The notes below the pieces were generated by a model, which had not been told where the DNA came from, searched no databases, and saw only the letters and a list, made by a program, of their open reading frames with translations. Shown here piece by piece: positions 1 through 9,806 of a stretch of DNA of 10,879 bases; positions within the stretch are counted from its first letter, which is position 1; each line of letters begins with the position of its first letter. This DNA is from Croceibacterium_A sp965977975 (GTDB lineage: Bacteria > Pseudomonadota > Alphaproteobacteria > Sphingomonadales > Sphingomonadaceae), in contig CBHCZH010000126.1 of NCBI GenBank assembly GCA_965977975.1, positions 1-10,879 of the forward strand, read 5' to 3'. Both the position numbers and the translations under genes were made by a program.

Positions 1-1015
1 GAACTGGATTTGCGGGCCGAAACTCGACTATCGCTTCCTGAAATATGCCCTGATTGCGGAAGGAGATGCACTCCTGAATTTCGCGAGCGGCAGTGTGCAC
101 CAGACGATCTATTTTCCCGAACTCAAATCATTCCATATCGCGGCCCCGGACACGCCAGAACAAAACGCGATAGCCGACAAGCTTTCGACGCTCGACGAAA
201 AGGTCGAACTCAACCTACGGATGAACGCGACGCTGGAGGGTGTGGCGCGAGCGATCTTTCGGGATTGGTTCGTCGATTTCGGCCCCGTCCGGCGCAAGAA
301 GGCGGGAGCGACTGACGCGCAAGCTATTATGGGCGGCTTAACCCCCGATCCCGCCCGCGCCGCCGAACTCGCTGCCCTTTTCCCGGATGCATTCGGTGAC
401 GATGGTTTGCCAGTTGGGTGGGCTATCGGGTCGCTTGATCGACTGGCCTTGCTCAACTCTGAGAGCTGGAAGACTCGCGATCATCCTGCCCGCGTAGAAT
501 ATGTTGACTTGTCGAATACCAAATGGGGGACGATCGAATCAACAGCGAAGCTTTCTTGGGACCAAGCGCCTAGCCGCGCGCGGCGGATTGCGCGTCTGGG
601 AGACACGCTTGTTGGAACGGTGCGTCCCGGCAACGGCTCCTATGCCTACGTTGGCAGGGATGGATACACTGCCAGCACTGGATTTGCGGTTCTTCGTCCG
701 AGGCAGGCCATTTTCGCGGATGCGATCTATTTGGCCGCTACCTCACACGAGAATATCGCCAGGTTGGCAAATCTTGCTGACAGTCATGGCGGCGCATATC
801 CAGCCGTGAACCCCGATGTCGTTGCGGCGACCACCTTTCCGGTGGTGGATGACGATTTGCTCGATGCGTTCGCTGGCTTCGTCCGTCCTCTCCGCGAGAA
901 AATTGAACAATCGAAGGCGGAAAATCGCGCGCTCGCTGAAACCCGTGACTACCTGCTCCCCCGTCTGATCTCTGGTGAGGTCCGGGTCGCCGTTGCTGGT
1001 CAGGTAGCAAGTTGA
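1..1015 (+). CDS. hsdS: Type I restriction-modification specificity subunit HsdS, 5' partial
   Basis: This is the specificity (S) subunit of a type I restriction-modification enzyme. It recognises the bipartite DNA target for the HsdM methylase and HsdR nuclease. The reading frame is open from base 2, so the start and the first target-recognition domain lie largely left of the window. Visible in order: the end of the first recognition domain (FASGSVHQTIYFPELKSF, like the GSTV...L..L family ending); a central helical spacer with the typical NATLEGVARAIFRDWFVDFGPVR block (about bases 220-295); a second recognition domain (about 410-840); and the C-terminal spacer ending in TRDYLLPRLISGEVRV, a standard HsdS closing motif. 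The stop (1013-1015) overlaps the next ATG by one base. hsdM is expected immediately upstream, outside the window. The second recognition domain looks less GC-rich than the spacers, which is common because these domains are swapped between alleles. Confidence 0.93.
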   Translation, partial: NWICGPKLDYRFLKYALIAEGDALLNFASGSVHQTIYFPELKSFHIAAPDTPEQNAIADKLSTLDEKVELNLRMNATLEGVARAIFRDWFVDFGPVRRKKAGATDAQAIMGGLTPDPARAAELAALFPDAFGDDGLPVGWAIGSLDRLALLNSESWKTRDHPARVEYVDLSNTKWGTIESTAKLSWDQAPSRARRIARLGDTLVGTVRPGNGSYAYVGRDGYTASTGFAVLRPRQAIFADAIYLAATSHENIARLANLADSHGGAYPAVNPDVVAATTFPVVDDDLLDAFAGFVRPLREKIEQSKAENRALAETRDYLLPRLISGEVRVAVAGQVAS

Positions 1016-2202
1016 TGGACAAGTTCTCCCATCAATCGAGATTGCCAGACCATCCCAACTTCGCCTTTGTCGACGAGAAGATCGATGGCCTGATCCCCGC
1101 CTGCAAGGTGGAGAGTTGGGAGAAGTTCATCGAGATCATGCGCCGCCCGGAATACAATATGGCGAAGGGAGAGATGGTCTATCGCGGGCAGCGTGGCCAC
1201 GACTGGAATCTATCCTCCACGCTGTCGCGCATGTTTGAAACCGGGACCGTTCCACCCGGGCATCAGGCAGACTTGTTGGGCCAGTTCCGTCTGGCGATGC
1301 GCGGTCGCGGGCTGGATGTCAGCAAGCTGGAGGAAGAGGAAATTTGGGCCTTCGGCCAACACCATGGCCTGAGAACACCGCTGATCGACTGGACGAAGTC
1401 ACCCTATGTCGCCCTGTTCTTCGCGTTCGAAGAACCCGATCTGGCGGATGGAGACAACCCCGCTCGCGCGGTATTTTGCCTCAACATGGCCGCCATCCGC
1501 GCCGACGAAGACATGCACGACTGGATTTTTGAACCAACCCATCATGAGAACGCGCGGCTGGTCAATCAGGCGGGCCTCTTCACGATAACACCTGCTGGCA
1601 GCGACAACGTCGTTTCGGCCATCCTCAACAATTTGGCCGAGAACGGAGTCATCAATCCCGACGATCCGAACGATGTCGCGAAATACATCTGCAAGTTCCA
1701 CGTTCCGAATGACAATCGAACGGCGTGTTTGAACACCCTTCGGAAAATGAACATCCACCATGCCAACCTCTTTCCCGACCCGGGAGGGGCATCTCGGTAC
1801 TGCAACGATTGGCTCGCAGGCATCATTGAGGCCGAGCGCCTCGATGCAGAAGCTGCCAGCCGCACAGCCGAGCGGGAACGTCGGAAAAAGATCGATCCCC
1901 AAGCCTTTGCCAGTAAGGCGGGCGACGTCGATGAAAACATCGCGCAACTTCTGCGCACAGCCCTGACCGGGCCGAGTCTCGTCAAGATCGACCGCTTGCG
2001 CTCCTGGGCCCCAAAGATTCTCGCCATCTACGACCGCGAGGCTTCGATAGATTGGCCCCAGCGTACGGCGGAAGTCGCGAAACTCAGGGTCGAGTTCCGC
2101 CGGTTTTTCCTTTCCAACAGCGTGGACAAGGAAATGGCCGAGGTTTGCACCGATCTCCTGCTGACCTTCTTCAAGGAAAGGCTTGAGATGGCGAATGGCT
2201 GA
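1015..2202 (+). CDS. FRG-domain protein embedded in the type I RM operon
   Basis: A 395-residue protein with an FRG domain, a family named for a conserved F/Y-R-G motif and often found in defence loci; its biochemical activity is not settled. Visible marks are Y56-R57-G58-Q59 (MVYRGQ), the downstream block WAFGQHHGLRTPLIDW (about 111-126) and YVALFFAFEE (131-140), which match the family pattern of an H-x-G...T.LLDWT stretch followed by a hydrophobic ALFFAF strand. The C-terminal third (about 255-395) is charged and probably helical (ERLDAEAASRTAERERRKK). I chose ATG 1015, which overlaps the hsdS stop as TGATG; a TTG one codon earlier is possible. No strong Shine-Dalgarno is seen, so translation probably depends on coupling to hsdS. 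No signal peptide or membrane segment is seen, so it is probably cytoplasmic. An effector or regulatory role in restriction is an inference from position. Confidence 0.87.
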   Translation: MDKFSHQSRLPDHPNFAFVDEKIDGLIPACKVESWEKFIEIMRRPEYNMAKGEMVYRGQRGHDWNLSSTLSRMFETGTVPPGHQADLLGQFRLAMRGRGLDVSKLEEEEIWAFGQHHGLRTPLIDWTKSPYVALFFAFEEPDLADGDNPARAVFCLNMAAIRADEDMHDWIFEPTHHENARLVNQAGLFTITPAGSDNVVSAILNNLAENGVINPDDPNDVAKYICKFHVPNDNRTACLNTLRKMNIHHANLFPDPGGASRYCNDWLAGIIEAERLDAEAASRTAERERRKKIDPQAFASKAGDVDENIAQLLRTALTGPSLVKIDRLRSWAPKILAIYDREASIDWPQRTAEVAKLRVEFRRFFLSNSVDKEMAEVCTDLLLTFFKERLEMANG

Positions 2203-2653
2203 GTGGATCACCGAACTTGGAGACGCCATCGAAGCTTTCCGCGAGGTCGCCCGACTTGGTGGCGAATCCTTGAGAGAAGATGATCTTCAAGCGGAATACC
2301 TCACCGCACCCCACCGGCCACCAACTCAGTTGCCCAGTGGCAAGATGGCAATCTACGCATTTTGGGGTGATGGATGTTGGCTGAAAGTCGGCAAAGTCGG
2401 ACCCAATTCCGGACCGCGGTACACCAGCCAGCACTACAACCCGGGGAGCGCTCCCAGCACTCTGGCGAGATCGATCGGCAACTGCGCTCAGATTCCGCTC
2501 AGGGCAGACTTCAACCCGGACCTGCCTGGGAATTGGATAAAGGCTCATTGCCATCGCGCGAATGTCCTCATCCCGGCGACGTATTCCATCGAGTTCCTCT
2601 CGTGCCTTGAGGCTTTCCTTCATTTACGCCTTCGGCCCAGGTTCGAGCGATAG
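2195..2653 (+). CDS. Small GIY-YIG-like protein
   Basis: A 152-residue protein with weak but recognisable GIY-YIG/T5orf172-type features. These are an IYAFW strand (53-57), a short turn, then LKVGKV (63-68), which stand where the GIY and YIG strands should be; R75 in RYTSQHY; and near the C terminus LEAFLHLRLRP (138-148), resembling the family's helix with the metal-binding Glu (E139). GIY-YIG domains are small nucleases, so DNA cutting is plausible but not shown; the GIY and YIG tyrosine pattern is degenerate. I prefer ATG 2195, which overlaps the FRG gene by 8 bases (ATGGCTGA). A TTG at 2183 is in frame upstream. A purine-rich AAGGAAAGG lies at 2173-2181, further away than usual. The next gene begins two bases after the stop. 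It could instead be an inactive GIY-YIG fold used for binding. Confidence 0.75.
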   Translation: MAEWITELGDAIEAFREVARLGGESLREDDLQAEYLTAPHRPPTQLPSGKMAIYAFWGDGCWLKVGKVGPNSGPRYTSQHYNPGSAPSTLARSIGNCAQIPLRADFNPDLPGNWIKAHCHRANVLIPATYSIEFLSCLEAFLHLRLRPRFER

Positions 2654-2655
2654 TC

Positions 2656-3605
2656 GTGCGCCGCAAGCCGACCCCCATTGAGCGCTGGCGCACTCGGCTG
2701 ATGTCGTCGCGCCTCGTTACGATTTGGAGTGGGTTCTGGCGCGAAACAAACTTTCCGATGGCAATCGGCCTCTTACTGGTTTGCGCTGCGATCACTTACA
2801 TCTGGTGGCTCCTGCAACCGCAACGCCTCGACAGCCTTTGGCCCGAAATGGGCGGGCTGACGCTCGATGTCTTCTTTATCCTGGTCGTATTCGCGCTGTT
2901 CGAGCATCGCCGCAATAAACGACAGGATATCGCCCGGCAGCAGGAGGTGATCGACGACTATAAGCGGTGGGATCATCCCGAGGCGCATTTACGAATTGCT
3001 GGTGCCATTCGACGGCTCAACCGCCTGGGCGTGTTCGCTCTCGATTTGACGGGTGCGCGTCTGACCGATTTTCATTTCGCCCGCGCTGGCGTCCAGAGCC
3101 TCGAAGGCTCGACATTTTACGACGGTCGTTGGGGTGAGAGATTTGGGGACAGCACGGTCCAGCTGAACAAAGTTTCGTTCGATCATTTGAATTGTCGTGG
3201 CGTCACATTCGCACCCTATAATCCGCTGGCCGGGTTGGGCGACTTGGGTACGAATTTCTCAGATTTCCTGGATTGTTCCTTTTACGAATGTGATTTGGCG
3301 GAAGCGAGATTTAACGGCTCCAAACTTCACTGGACTGAGCCGCCACCCGAAACTCACATGGAATTTTGGGACGAAGATGATGGGACGCCAGCTTGCGCGC
3401 AAGTCAGCTACGGCCCGTTCTGGCACGCCAATCTCCGGCAAACGTCGTTTAAGGGCTGCCGCTTCAAGAACGCCGATTTCCGCGACGCCGAGAACGTCCT
3501 TGAAGCTGATTTCTCGGGCGCAAAGGGGTTGGAGGATGCCCTTTTCGATACCGACGAAATCAAGGCTGCCGTGCTGGCTCAGTCCACGGAGAAAGTGGCT
3601 AGCTG

Positions 3606-3606
<1 letters not shown>
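2656..3606 (+). CDS. Membrane-anchored pentapeptide-repeat protein
   Basis: A 316-residue protein. It opens with a basic N-terminus and has two predicted membrane segments (about 33-53, FPMAIGLLLVCAAITYIWW; and 67-83, LTLDVFFILVVFALF). A charged, probably coiled segment follows (84-112, HRRNKRQDIARQQEVIDDYKRW). From about 125 to 300 there are loosely spaced pentapeptide-type A(D/N)LxF units, for example LTGARLTDFHFARAG, CDLAEARFNGSKL, HANLRQTSFKGCRFKNADFRDAE and EADFSGAKGLEDALF. These should fold as a right-handed beta-helix on the cytoplasmic side. Start is GTG 2656, two bases after the previous stop; no better start is seen. Its stop overlaps the hsdR ATG as TGATG. Similar two-TM pentapeptide proteins occur in restriction loci, but their job is not established to my knowledge. 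It could anchor the system at the membrane or sense DNA entry (inference). Confidence 0.85.
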
Positions 3607-6740
<3,134 letters not shown>

Positions 6741-6789
6741 AGGAACGTCCGAGCGATGAAGCGCTCTTGGATGGGAGAGGAAGATACTC

Positions 6790-7872
6790 GTGCCACAACG
6801 CACTGCTCTTTGGACCGTCTCAGGCGACCCCGCACCGCTAGCGGAGGCCCGGCTTCCCTCCGAGCGCATGTTGGAAGACATGATCATCGCGGCGCCGCGT
6901 ATCCTGTCCGACGAGTGGATGCTGATTGGGCGCCAGGAACCGACCATGACGGGTCGCCTCGATCTTCTCGCCATCGCACCTGACGGCGCGCTTGTATTGA
7001 TCGAGTTGAAGCGTGAGCGCACGCCCCGCGAGGTCGTGGCGCAGGCGCTGGACTATGCTTGTTGGGTGGAGGGCCTCGAAACAGACGACGTGGCGGCAAT
7101 CTATGCCCGCTTCGCGCCCGGAAGCGATCTCGCCGCCGACTTCCTCGCCCGCTTCGGCCAGCCGCTCGACGAGGACACGCTCAACGACAGCCACCAGATC
7201 GTGATTGTTGCCACCCATCTCGATGAGAGCAGCGAGCGCATCGTCCAGTACCTCGGCGACAAGGGCATCGCGATCAACGTGCTGTGCTTCCAGGTGTTCG
7301 ACCATGGCGGGCAGCAGCTGCTGAGCCGCACGTGGTTGATGGACCCCGTGCAGGCGCAGGTGCGCGCCGCGACGCCGACCAAGAGCGGCACGCGCGAGCG
7401 CGAGCCGTGGAACGGCGAGTTCTACGCGTCCTTCGGGCATGGCGAGACCCGCGACTGGGCCGAAGGGCGGCGCTACGGCTTCCTGAGCGGTGGGGGCGGC
7501 AGCTGGTACAGCAATACGCTCAACTTGTTGTCGCCTGGCGACAGGGTTTGGGTGAAGGTGCCTGGCTCGGGCTTCGTAGGCGTGGGCGAAGTGACGGGGC
7601 CACGCGAACCGATCACCACGTTCAAGATTGTGACCGAGGAAGGCGAACGCCCGGCTAAGGAGGTCCTGCTCGGCGGCAATTACAAACGCGAGTGGGCCGA
7701 CGATCCGGAGCAGATGGAATACTTCGTCCCGGTCCGCTGGCTGCACAGCGTGCCGCTGGAGCAGGCGGTCAACGAGATCGGCATGTTCGGGAACCAGAAC
7801 ACGGTGTGCAAGCCGACCACGCCCAAGTGGCGCACGACGGTCGAGCGGCTGAAGGAGCGGTGGAGGATTTGA
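6790..7872 (+). CDS. PD-(D/E)xK nuclease-like protein with C-terminal PUA/EVE-like domain
   Basis: A 360-residue two-domain protein. The N-terminal half carries a PD-(D/E)xK core: an early acidic helix (LPSERMLED, 22-30), TGRLDLLAI (D58), ALVLIELKRER (E72, K74), and a following helix VVAQALDYA with Q86. This is the arrangement in NucS/DUF91-like and RecB-like nucleases. After a linker (about 190-208) the C-terminal half has YGFLSGGGGSWYSNTLNLLSPGDRVWVKVPGSGFVGVGEV (229-268), a pattern resembling small PUA/EVE-like beta-barrels that bind modified bases or RNA. The domain match is by eye. GTG 6790 is chosen because a good GGAGAGGAAG (6774-6783) precedes it. A weak hairpin (6751-6766) lies between hsdR and this gene, so it may be cotranscribed. 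It may be a stand-alone modification-sensing nuclease (inference). It converges with a minus-strand gene. Confidence 0.83.
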   Translation: MPQRTALWTVSGDPAPLAEARLPSERMLEDMIIAAPRILSDEWMLIGRQEPTMTGRLDLLAIAPDGALVLIELKRERTPREVVAQALDYACWVEGLETDDVAAIYARFAPGSDLAADFLARFGQPLDEDTLNDSHQIVIVATHLDESSERIVQYLGDKGIAINVLCFQVFDHGGQQLLSRTWLMDPVQAQVRAATPTKSGTREREPWNGEFYASFGHGETRDWAEGRRYGFLSGGGGSWYSNTLNLLSPGDRVWVKVPGSGFVGVGEVTGPREPITTFKIVTEEGERPAKEVLLGGNYKREWADDPEQMEYFVPVRWLHSVPLEQAVNEIGMFGNQNTVCKPTTPKWRTTVERLKERWRI

Positions 7873-7898
7873 GGTCTCTCCGCCGGGGAGTTCACAGG

Positions 7899-7907
7899 TT
7901 TTCCACA
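7899..7907 (+). other. Single DnaA-box-like nonamer
   Basis: TTTTCCACA fits the relaxed DnaA consensus TTWTNCACA. It lies in the 48-base gap between two convergent genes, three bases before a hairpin. Only one copy is seen and there is no AT-rich stretch or iteron array, so an origin is not supported; a chance match is likely. Confidence 0.2.
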
Positions 7908-7909
7908 GC

Positions 7910-7932
7910 CGACGGCCCTTTCAGGGCCGTCG
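7910..7932. terminator. Hairpin between convergent genes, possible bidirectional terminator
   Basis: CGACGGCCCT (7910-7919) and AGGGCCGTCG (7923-7932) form a perfect 10-bp GC-rich stem with a 3-base loop. It stands where the plus-strand nuclease gene (stop 7872) meets the minus-strand gene. The minus-strand stop codon (7921-7923) sits in the loop and stem edge, so the stem is partly coding. No T-run follows on either strand, so if it terminates transcription it is not a canonical intrinsic terminator. Confidence 0.45.
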
Positions 7933-8610
7933 ATGGGTCGGACTTGCGCCGAGGCTGCGGAGTTGCGCGGCCAAGGTGGACCAAAAAACAACAACAGAGA
8001 GGATTCTGATTGATTCAGGGAGCCATCCGACGTGCCAACGCATGTCCGCCAGCAGCAGGGGCTGGTCACTAGTATGTGTCCCCGATTCATGGACAGGTGC
8101 ATTTTGGCAGTTTTCCGCCGTTTTCGCCTTGTTGCTGTCCTCATTTTGAGGACAGTTCAGGGTCCGATTTTCGACGCCTGTCCCGAGTTCGGGGACCGGC
8201 TTGTCCAGATCATCGAGACCGTGATTTTCCGGTGGGCGCCACTTCTCGTAGGCATGAGAAGGCGCTCGATGCGGGCTGTCCTTCGGTCCTGGGACCCATG
8301 TCAGTCCCCAACAGGCCGCGTGGCGCATCTTGCGCGAGAATCCCCCGCGCTCGGTGCAGTAGATGAACCCTTTGTCCATCAGTTCGTGAAGGGCTCGGTT
8401 GCAGGTGTCCTTACCTAAGCCGGTCATCTCTGATGCCTTCCTGACCGAGAGGAAAAACTCGCCGTTGTTGGTTCCCCTTTCCATCAACGTGAGAGCGAGC
8501 AGTACCTTCGCGGCGCTCCCCGAGAGATGGAGCCATGCCACAGACTGCATCTGGCGACGAAAGATGCGAACATGGCTCGGTGTCTTGGCCTGTCTGAACT
8601 TGTCGGCCAT
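7921..8610 (-). CDS. Winged-helix-like DNA-binding protein of a mobile element
   Basis: A 229-residue protein. Residues about 30-92 (GSAAKVLLALTLMERG, then FLSVRKASEMTGLGKDTCNRALHELMDKGFIYCTERGGFSR) have a helix-turn-helix with a following beta-hairpin, the pattern of winged-helix regulators and of some plasmid replication proteins. The remainder is low in structure: a charged, Asn/Pro-rich linker (125-185) and a tail (about 190-229) unlike the rest. ATG at 8608-8610 is preceded by GGAGCAGGGAG on the minus strand, a good ribosome site. It starts 21 bases after the excisionase-like gene, so the two are probably one operon. Its function is not known; regulation of element genes or a replication-initiation role is possible. 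The tail may be read-through past an old recombination breakpoint. Confidence 0.75.
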   Translation of the reverse strand: MADKFRQAKTPSHVRIFRRQMQSVAWLHLSGSAAKVLLALTLMERGTNNGEFFLSVRKASEMTGLGKDTCNRALHELMDKGFIYCTERGGFSRKMRHAACWGLTWVPGPKDSPHRAPSHAYEKWRPPENHGLDDLDKPVPELGTGVENRTLNCPQNEDSNKAKTAENCQNAPVHESGTHTSDQPLLLADMRWHVGWLPESIRILSVVVFWSTLAAQLRSLGASPTHRRP

Positions 8611-8629
8611 CTCCCTGCTCCGACGCGTT

Positions 8630-8664
8630 CGCTACGGTGCCTCCCGCAGCGAGGCGGCGTAGCG
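8630..8664 (-). other. Imperfect hairpin at the excisionase / winged-helix gene junction
   Basis: CGCTAC (8630-8635) pairs with GTAGCG (8659-8664), and inside it GCCTC (8639-8643) pairs with GAGGC (8651-8655), with a symmetric 3x3 internal loop between the two stems and a 7-base apical loop. It covers the last codons and stop of the excisionase-like gene, about 20 bases before the next start. It could affect mRNA stability or translation downstream, or be a by-product of coding sequence. Confidence 0.3.
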
Positions 8665-8817
8665 CTCGATGCTCTCGACGGAGATCAGCGACTTGCTGCC
8701 GATGTGGACGCGCGCAACGTCCCCGTACCGGATGAGGTCGTACAGCTTGGTCCGCCCGATCCCGAGCAGGCGCATCGCTTCCGAGATCGAGACGTAGATC
8801 GGCTTGAGTTCGGCCAT
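8632..8817 (-). CDS. AlpA/excisionase-like small DNA-binding protein
   Basis: A 61-residue protein of the MerR-like excisionase/AlpA class. VSISEAMRLLGIGRTKLYDLIRYGDVARVHIGSKSLISVESIERYAASL shows the helix-turn-helix (about 9-31), the short wing around G32-D33 and the IGSKSLISVESIERY ending, where the family has a basic strand followed by a final helix. Such proteins bend DNA next to attachment sites to direct excision, or act as transcription activators of the element. ATG at 8815-8817 is chosen over the longer open frame (to 8958) because GGAAGGA lies about 8 bases upstream on the minus strand and the domain begins right here. The length is typical. It precedes the winged-helix gene by 21 bases. 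No integrase is present in the window, so it may act with one elsewhere or be a relic. Confidence 0.88.
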   Translation of the reverse strand: MAELKPIYVSISEAMRLLGIGRTKLYDLIRYGDVARVHIGSKSLISVESIERYAASLREAP

Positions 8818-8834
8818 GAGGATGTTCCTTCCAT

Positions 8835-8852
8835 CCGCCCGTGTGCGGGCGG
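8835..8852 (-). promoter_or_regulatory. Hairpin in the leader of the excisionase-like gene
   Basis: CCGCCCG (8835-8841) and CGGGCGG (8846-8852) form a perfect 7-bp GC stem with a TGTG loop. It ends just upstream of the ribosome-binding purines of the minus-strand excisionase-like gene. It could be an operator for a dimeric regulator or a structure that limits translation. There is no T-run, so a terminator is less likely. Confidence 0.35.
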
Positions 8853-8914
8853 TGGGGAGGGGATGGCAGCGAGTGGCGGTGAAAAATACGGACGCCCGCT
8901 CAATATGGCGGTAC

Positions 8915-9592
8915 TCAGTTTTTCTCGATCTTGTTGGCGCGGCCCGCAGGGCGTCCACCAGCCGCTGGCGGGAGCGGCTTCGCGTTGGGTGCGAATGGGA
9001 GCATGCCGTCGATCACGATGGCCACATGGCGAAACCTTGGGGCGCCGATCAGATAGTAGTGCGAGCCGAAGCCTTCCGCCCACTTGCGCCACTGCCGCCA
9101 CCGTTTGAGCAAGGCGTCCTCGTTGCGCCCCGGAAACAACCGATCCCCGGCGATGGCCGCCGCTGCATCGAGGATGGACATCCCCTGCTCGTGCAGGTGC
9201 AGGATTTCGGCGGCGATCTGGCAATTTTCGGCGATGCGCTTGCTCAGCTTGAACTGCTGCAACGCCGCTTTCGTCATCGATGAATCGCTTAAGGAGCGCT
9301 GCGCTACCGTCAGCTGGTAATGTGTCCAGCCCTTCGGAATGGCCATTTCGTAGAATATGCGCCGAGCCGGGCGAGATATTCCCAGGCCATCAGCCCATCG
9401 CGCGAGTTCGAGCAATGGGCGACGACCTTGCGGCGATGGGAGTTCCTGGCACAAGGACATCAGGTTCCCCGACTCCGCGCCGAGGGTATGCATCAGTTGG
9501 GGCCACAAGACGGTGGCATGGGGATGGTCGTACAGCTTGGTCTCGGCGACTTCGGCCCGCCATCTCCCCGCGAGGTCGTATCTGCGCCACAT
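8915..9592 (-). CDS. Hypothetical 225-residue island-edge protein
   Basis: I do not recognise a named family. The protein is soluble-looking with many conserved-type aromatic residues: MWRRYDLAGRWRAEV at the start; a helical middle (ARWADGLGISRPARRIFYEMAIPKGWTHYQLTVAQRSL, and KAALQQFKLSKRIAENCQIAAEILHLHEQGMSILDAAAAIAG); a Trp/Arg-rich stretch LLKRWRQWRKWAEGFGSHYYLIG; and a Pro/Gly/Lys-rich tail. The segment HLHEQGMSILDAAAAIAG resembles a helix-turn-helix, so DNA binding is possible but unproven. ATG at 9590-9592 has GGAGAG upstream at normal spacing. Antisense open frames across it have poor composition, supporting this strand. It is the outermost gene of the accessory region and 97 bases upstream of the excisionase-like gene, in the position where an integrase often sits, but it has none of the integrase R...H-x-x-R...Y signature. 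Confidence 0.7.
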   Translation of the reverse strand: MWRRYDLAGRWRAEVAETKLYDHPHATVLWPQLMHTLGAESGNLMSLCQELPSPQGRRPLLELARWADGLGISRPARRIFYEMAIPKGWTHYQLTVAQRSLSDSSMTKAALQQFKLSKRIAENCQIAAEILHLHEQGMSILDAAAAIAGDRLFPGRNEDALLKRWRQWRKWAEGFGSHYYLIGAPRFRHVAIVIDGMLPFAPNAKPLPPAAGGRPAGRANKIEKN

Positions 9593-9623
9593 CGCCCGGC
9601 TCTCCAGTGTGCGGCAGCCCGCA

Positions 9624-9640
9624 TAACCTGCTCGGGGTTA
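9624..9640. promoter_or_regulatory. Dyad TAACC-N7-GGTTA upstream of the island-edge gene
   Basis: A 5-bp inverted repeat with a 7-base spacer lies 31 to 48 bases upstream of the ATG of the 225-residue gene, a position suitable for an operator. No convincing -35/-10 pair was identified, so this is only a candidate regulator site. Confidence 0.25.
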
Positions 9641-9723
9641 AGAGATCGGAGGCAAAGCGGCGGCGGGCCGCGGGGGTTGCGGCGAAGCGAGGGACGGTGC
9701 CGAAAGCGGAGGACATTCCGGCA

Positions 9724-9747
9724 AAGTGTGGGCGGAAATGTGGGCGT
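9724..9747. repeat. Tandem 12-bp near-repeats with TGTGGGCG core
   Basis: Two adjacent 12-base units (9724-9735 and 9736-9747) share AA-R-TGTGGGCG; cores are at 9727-9734 and 9739-9746. They lie in the 240-base non-coding strip between the island-edge gene and the transporter. Short direct repeats on one helical face next to an attachment site are typical of integrase or excisionase arm-binding sites. Only two copies are seen, so this is a suggestion. Confidence 0.4.
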
Positions 9748-9785
9748 AGATTTCTTGGCTTCAGGGAAATCCAATTGGTTCAACT

Positions 9786-9806
9786 GGCTATCAGCCGAGT
9801 ACGGCT
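9786..9806. other. Overlapping alternative hairpins at the island edge
   Basis: GGCT (9786-9789) can pair with AGCC (9793-9796) across ATC, and AGCCG (9793-9797) can instead pair with CGGCT (9802-9806) across AGTA. The shared AGCC arm makes the two stems mutually exclusive. On the minus strand this lies 28 to 48 bases beyond the transporter stop, so it may help end that transcript, although no T-run follows. It could equally be part of an attachment site. Confidence 0.3.

Noticed and set aside
1399..2229. 276-codon antisense open frame opposite the FRG gene
   Set aside because: It overlaps a gene with clear domain motifs and shows no motif of its own.
6838..7746. 302-codon antisense open frame opposite the nuclease/PUA-like gene
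   Set aside because: Shadow of a well-supported gene; His/Ala-rich composition without recognisable domains.
7873..7960. Replication origin
   Set aside because: One DnaA-like nonamer only, no iterons or AT-rich unwinding region.
8032..9108. Plus-strand frames opposite the winged-helix and excisionase-like genes
   Set aside because: The minus-strand genes have HTH motifs, good ribosome sites and sensible spacing; the plus-strand frames have none.
9390..9716. Minus-strand 108-codon frame starting near the TGTGGGCG repeats, considered as an integrase remnant
   Set aside because: No integrase catalytic or N-terminal motif; Arg/Pro-rich and largely overlapping the better supported 225-residue gene in another frame.
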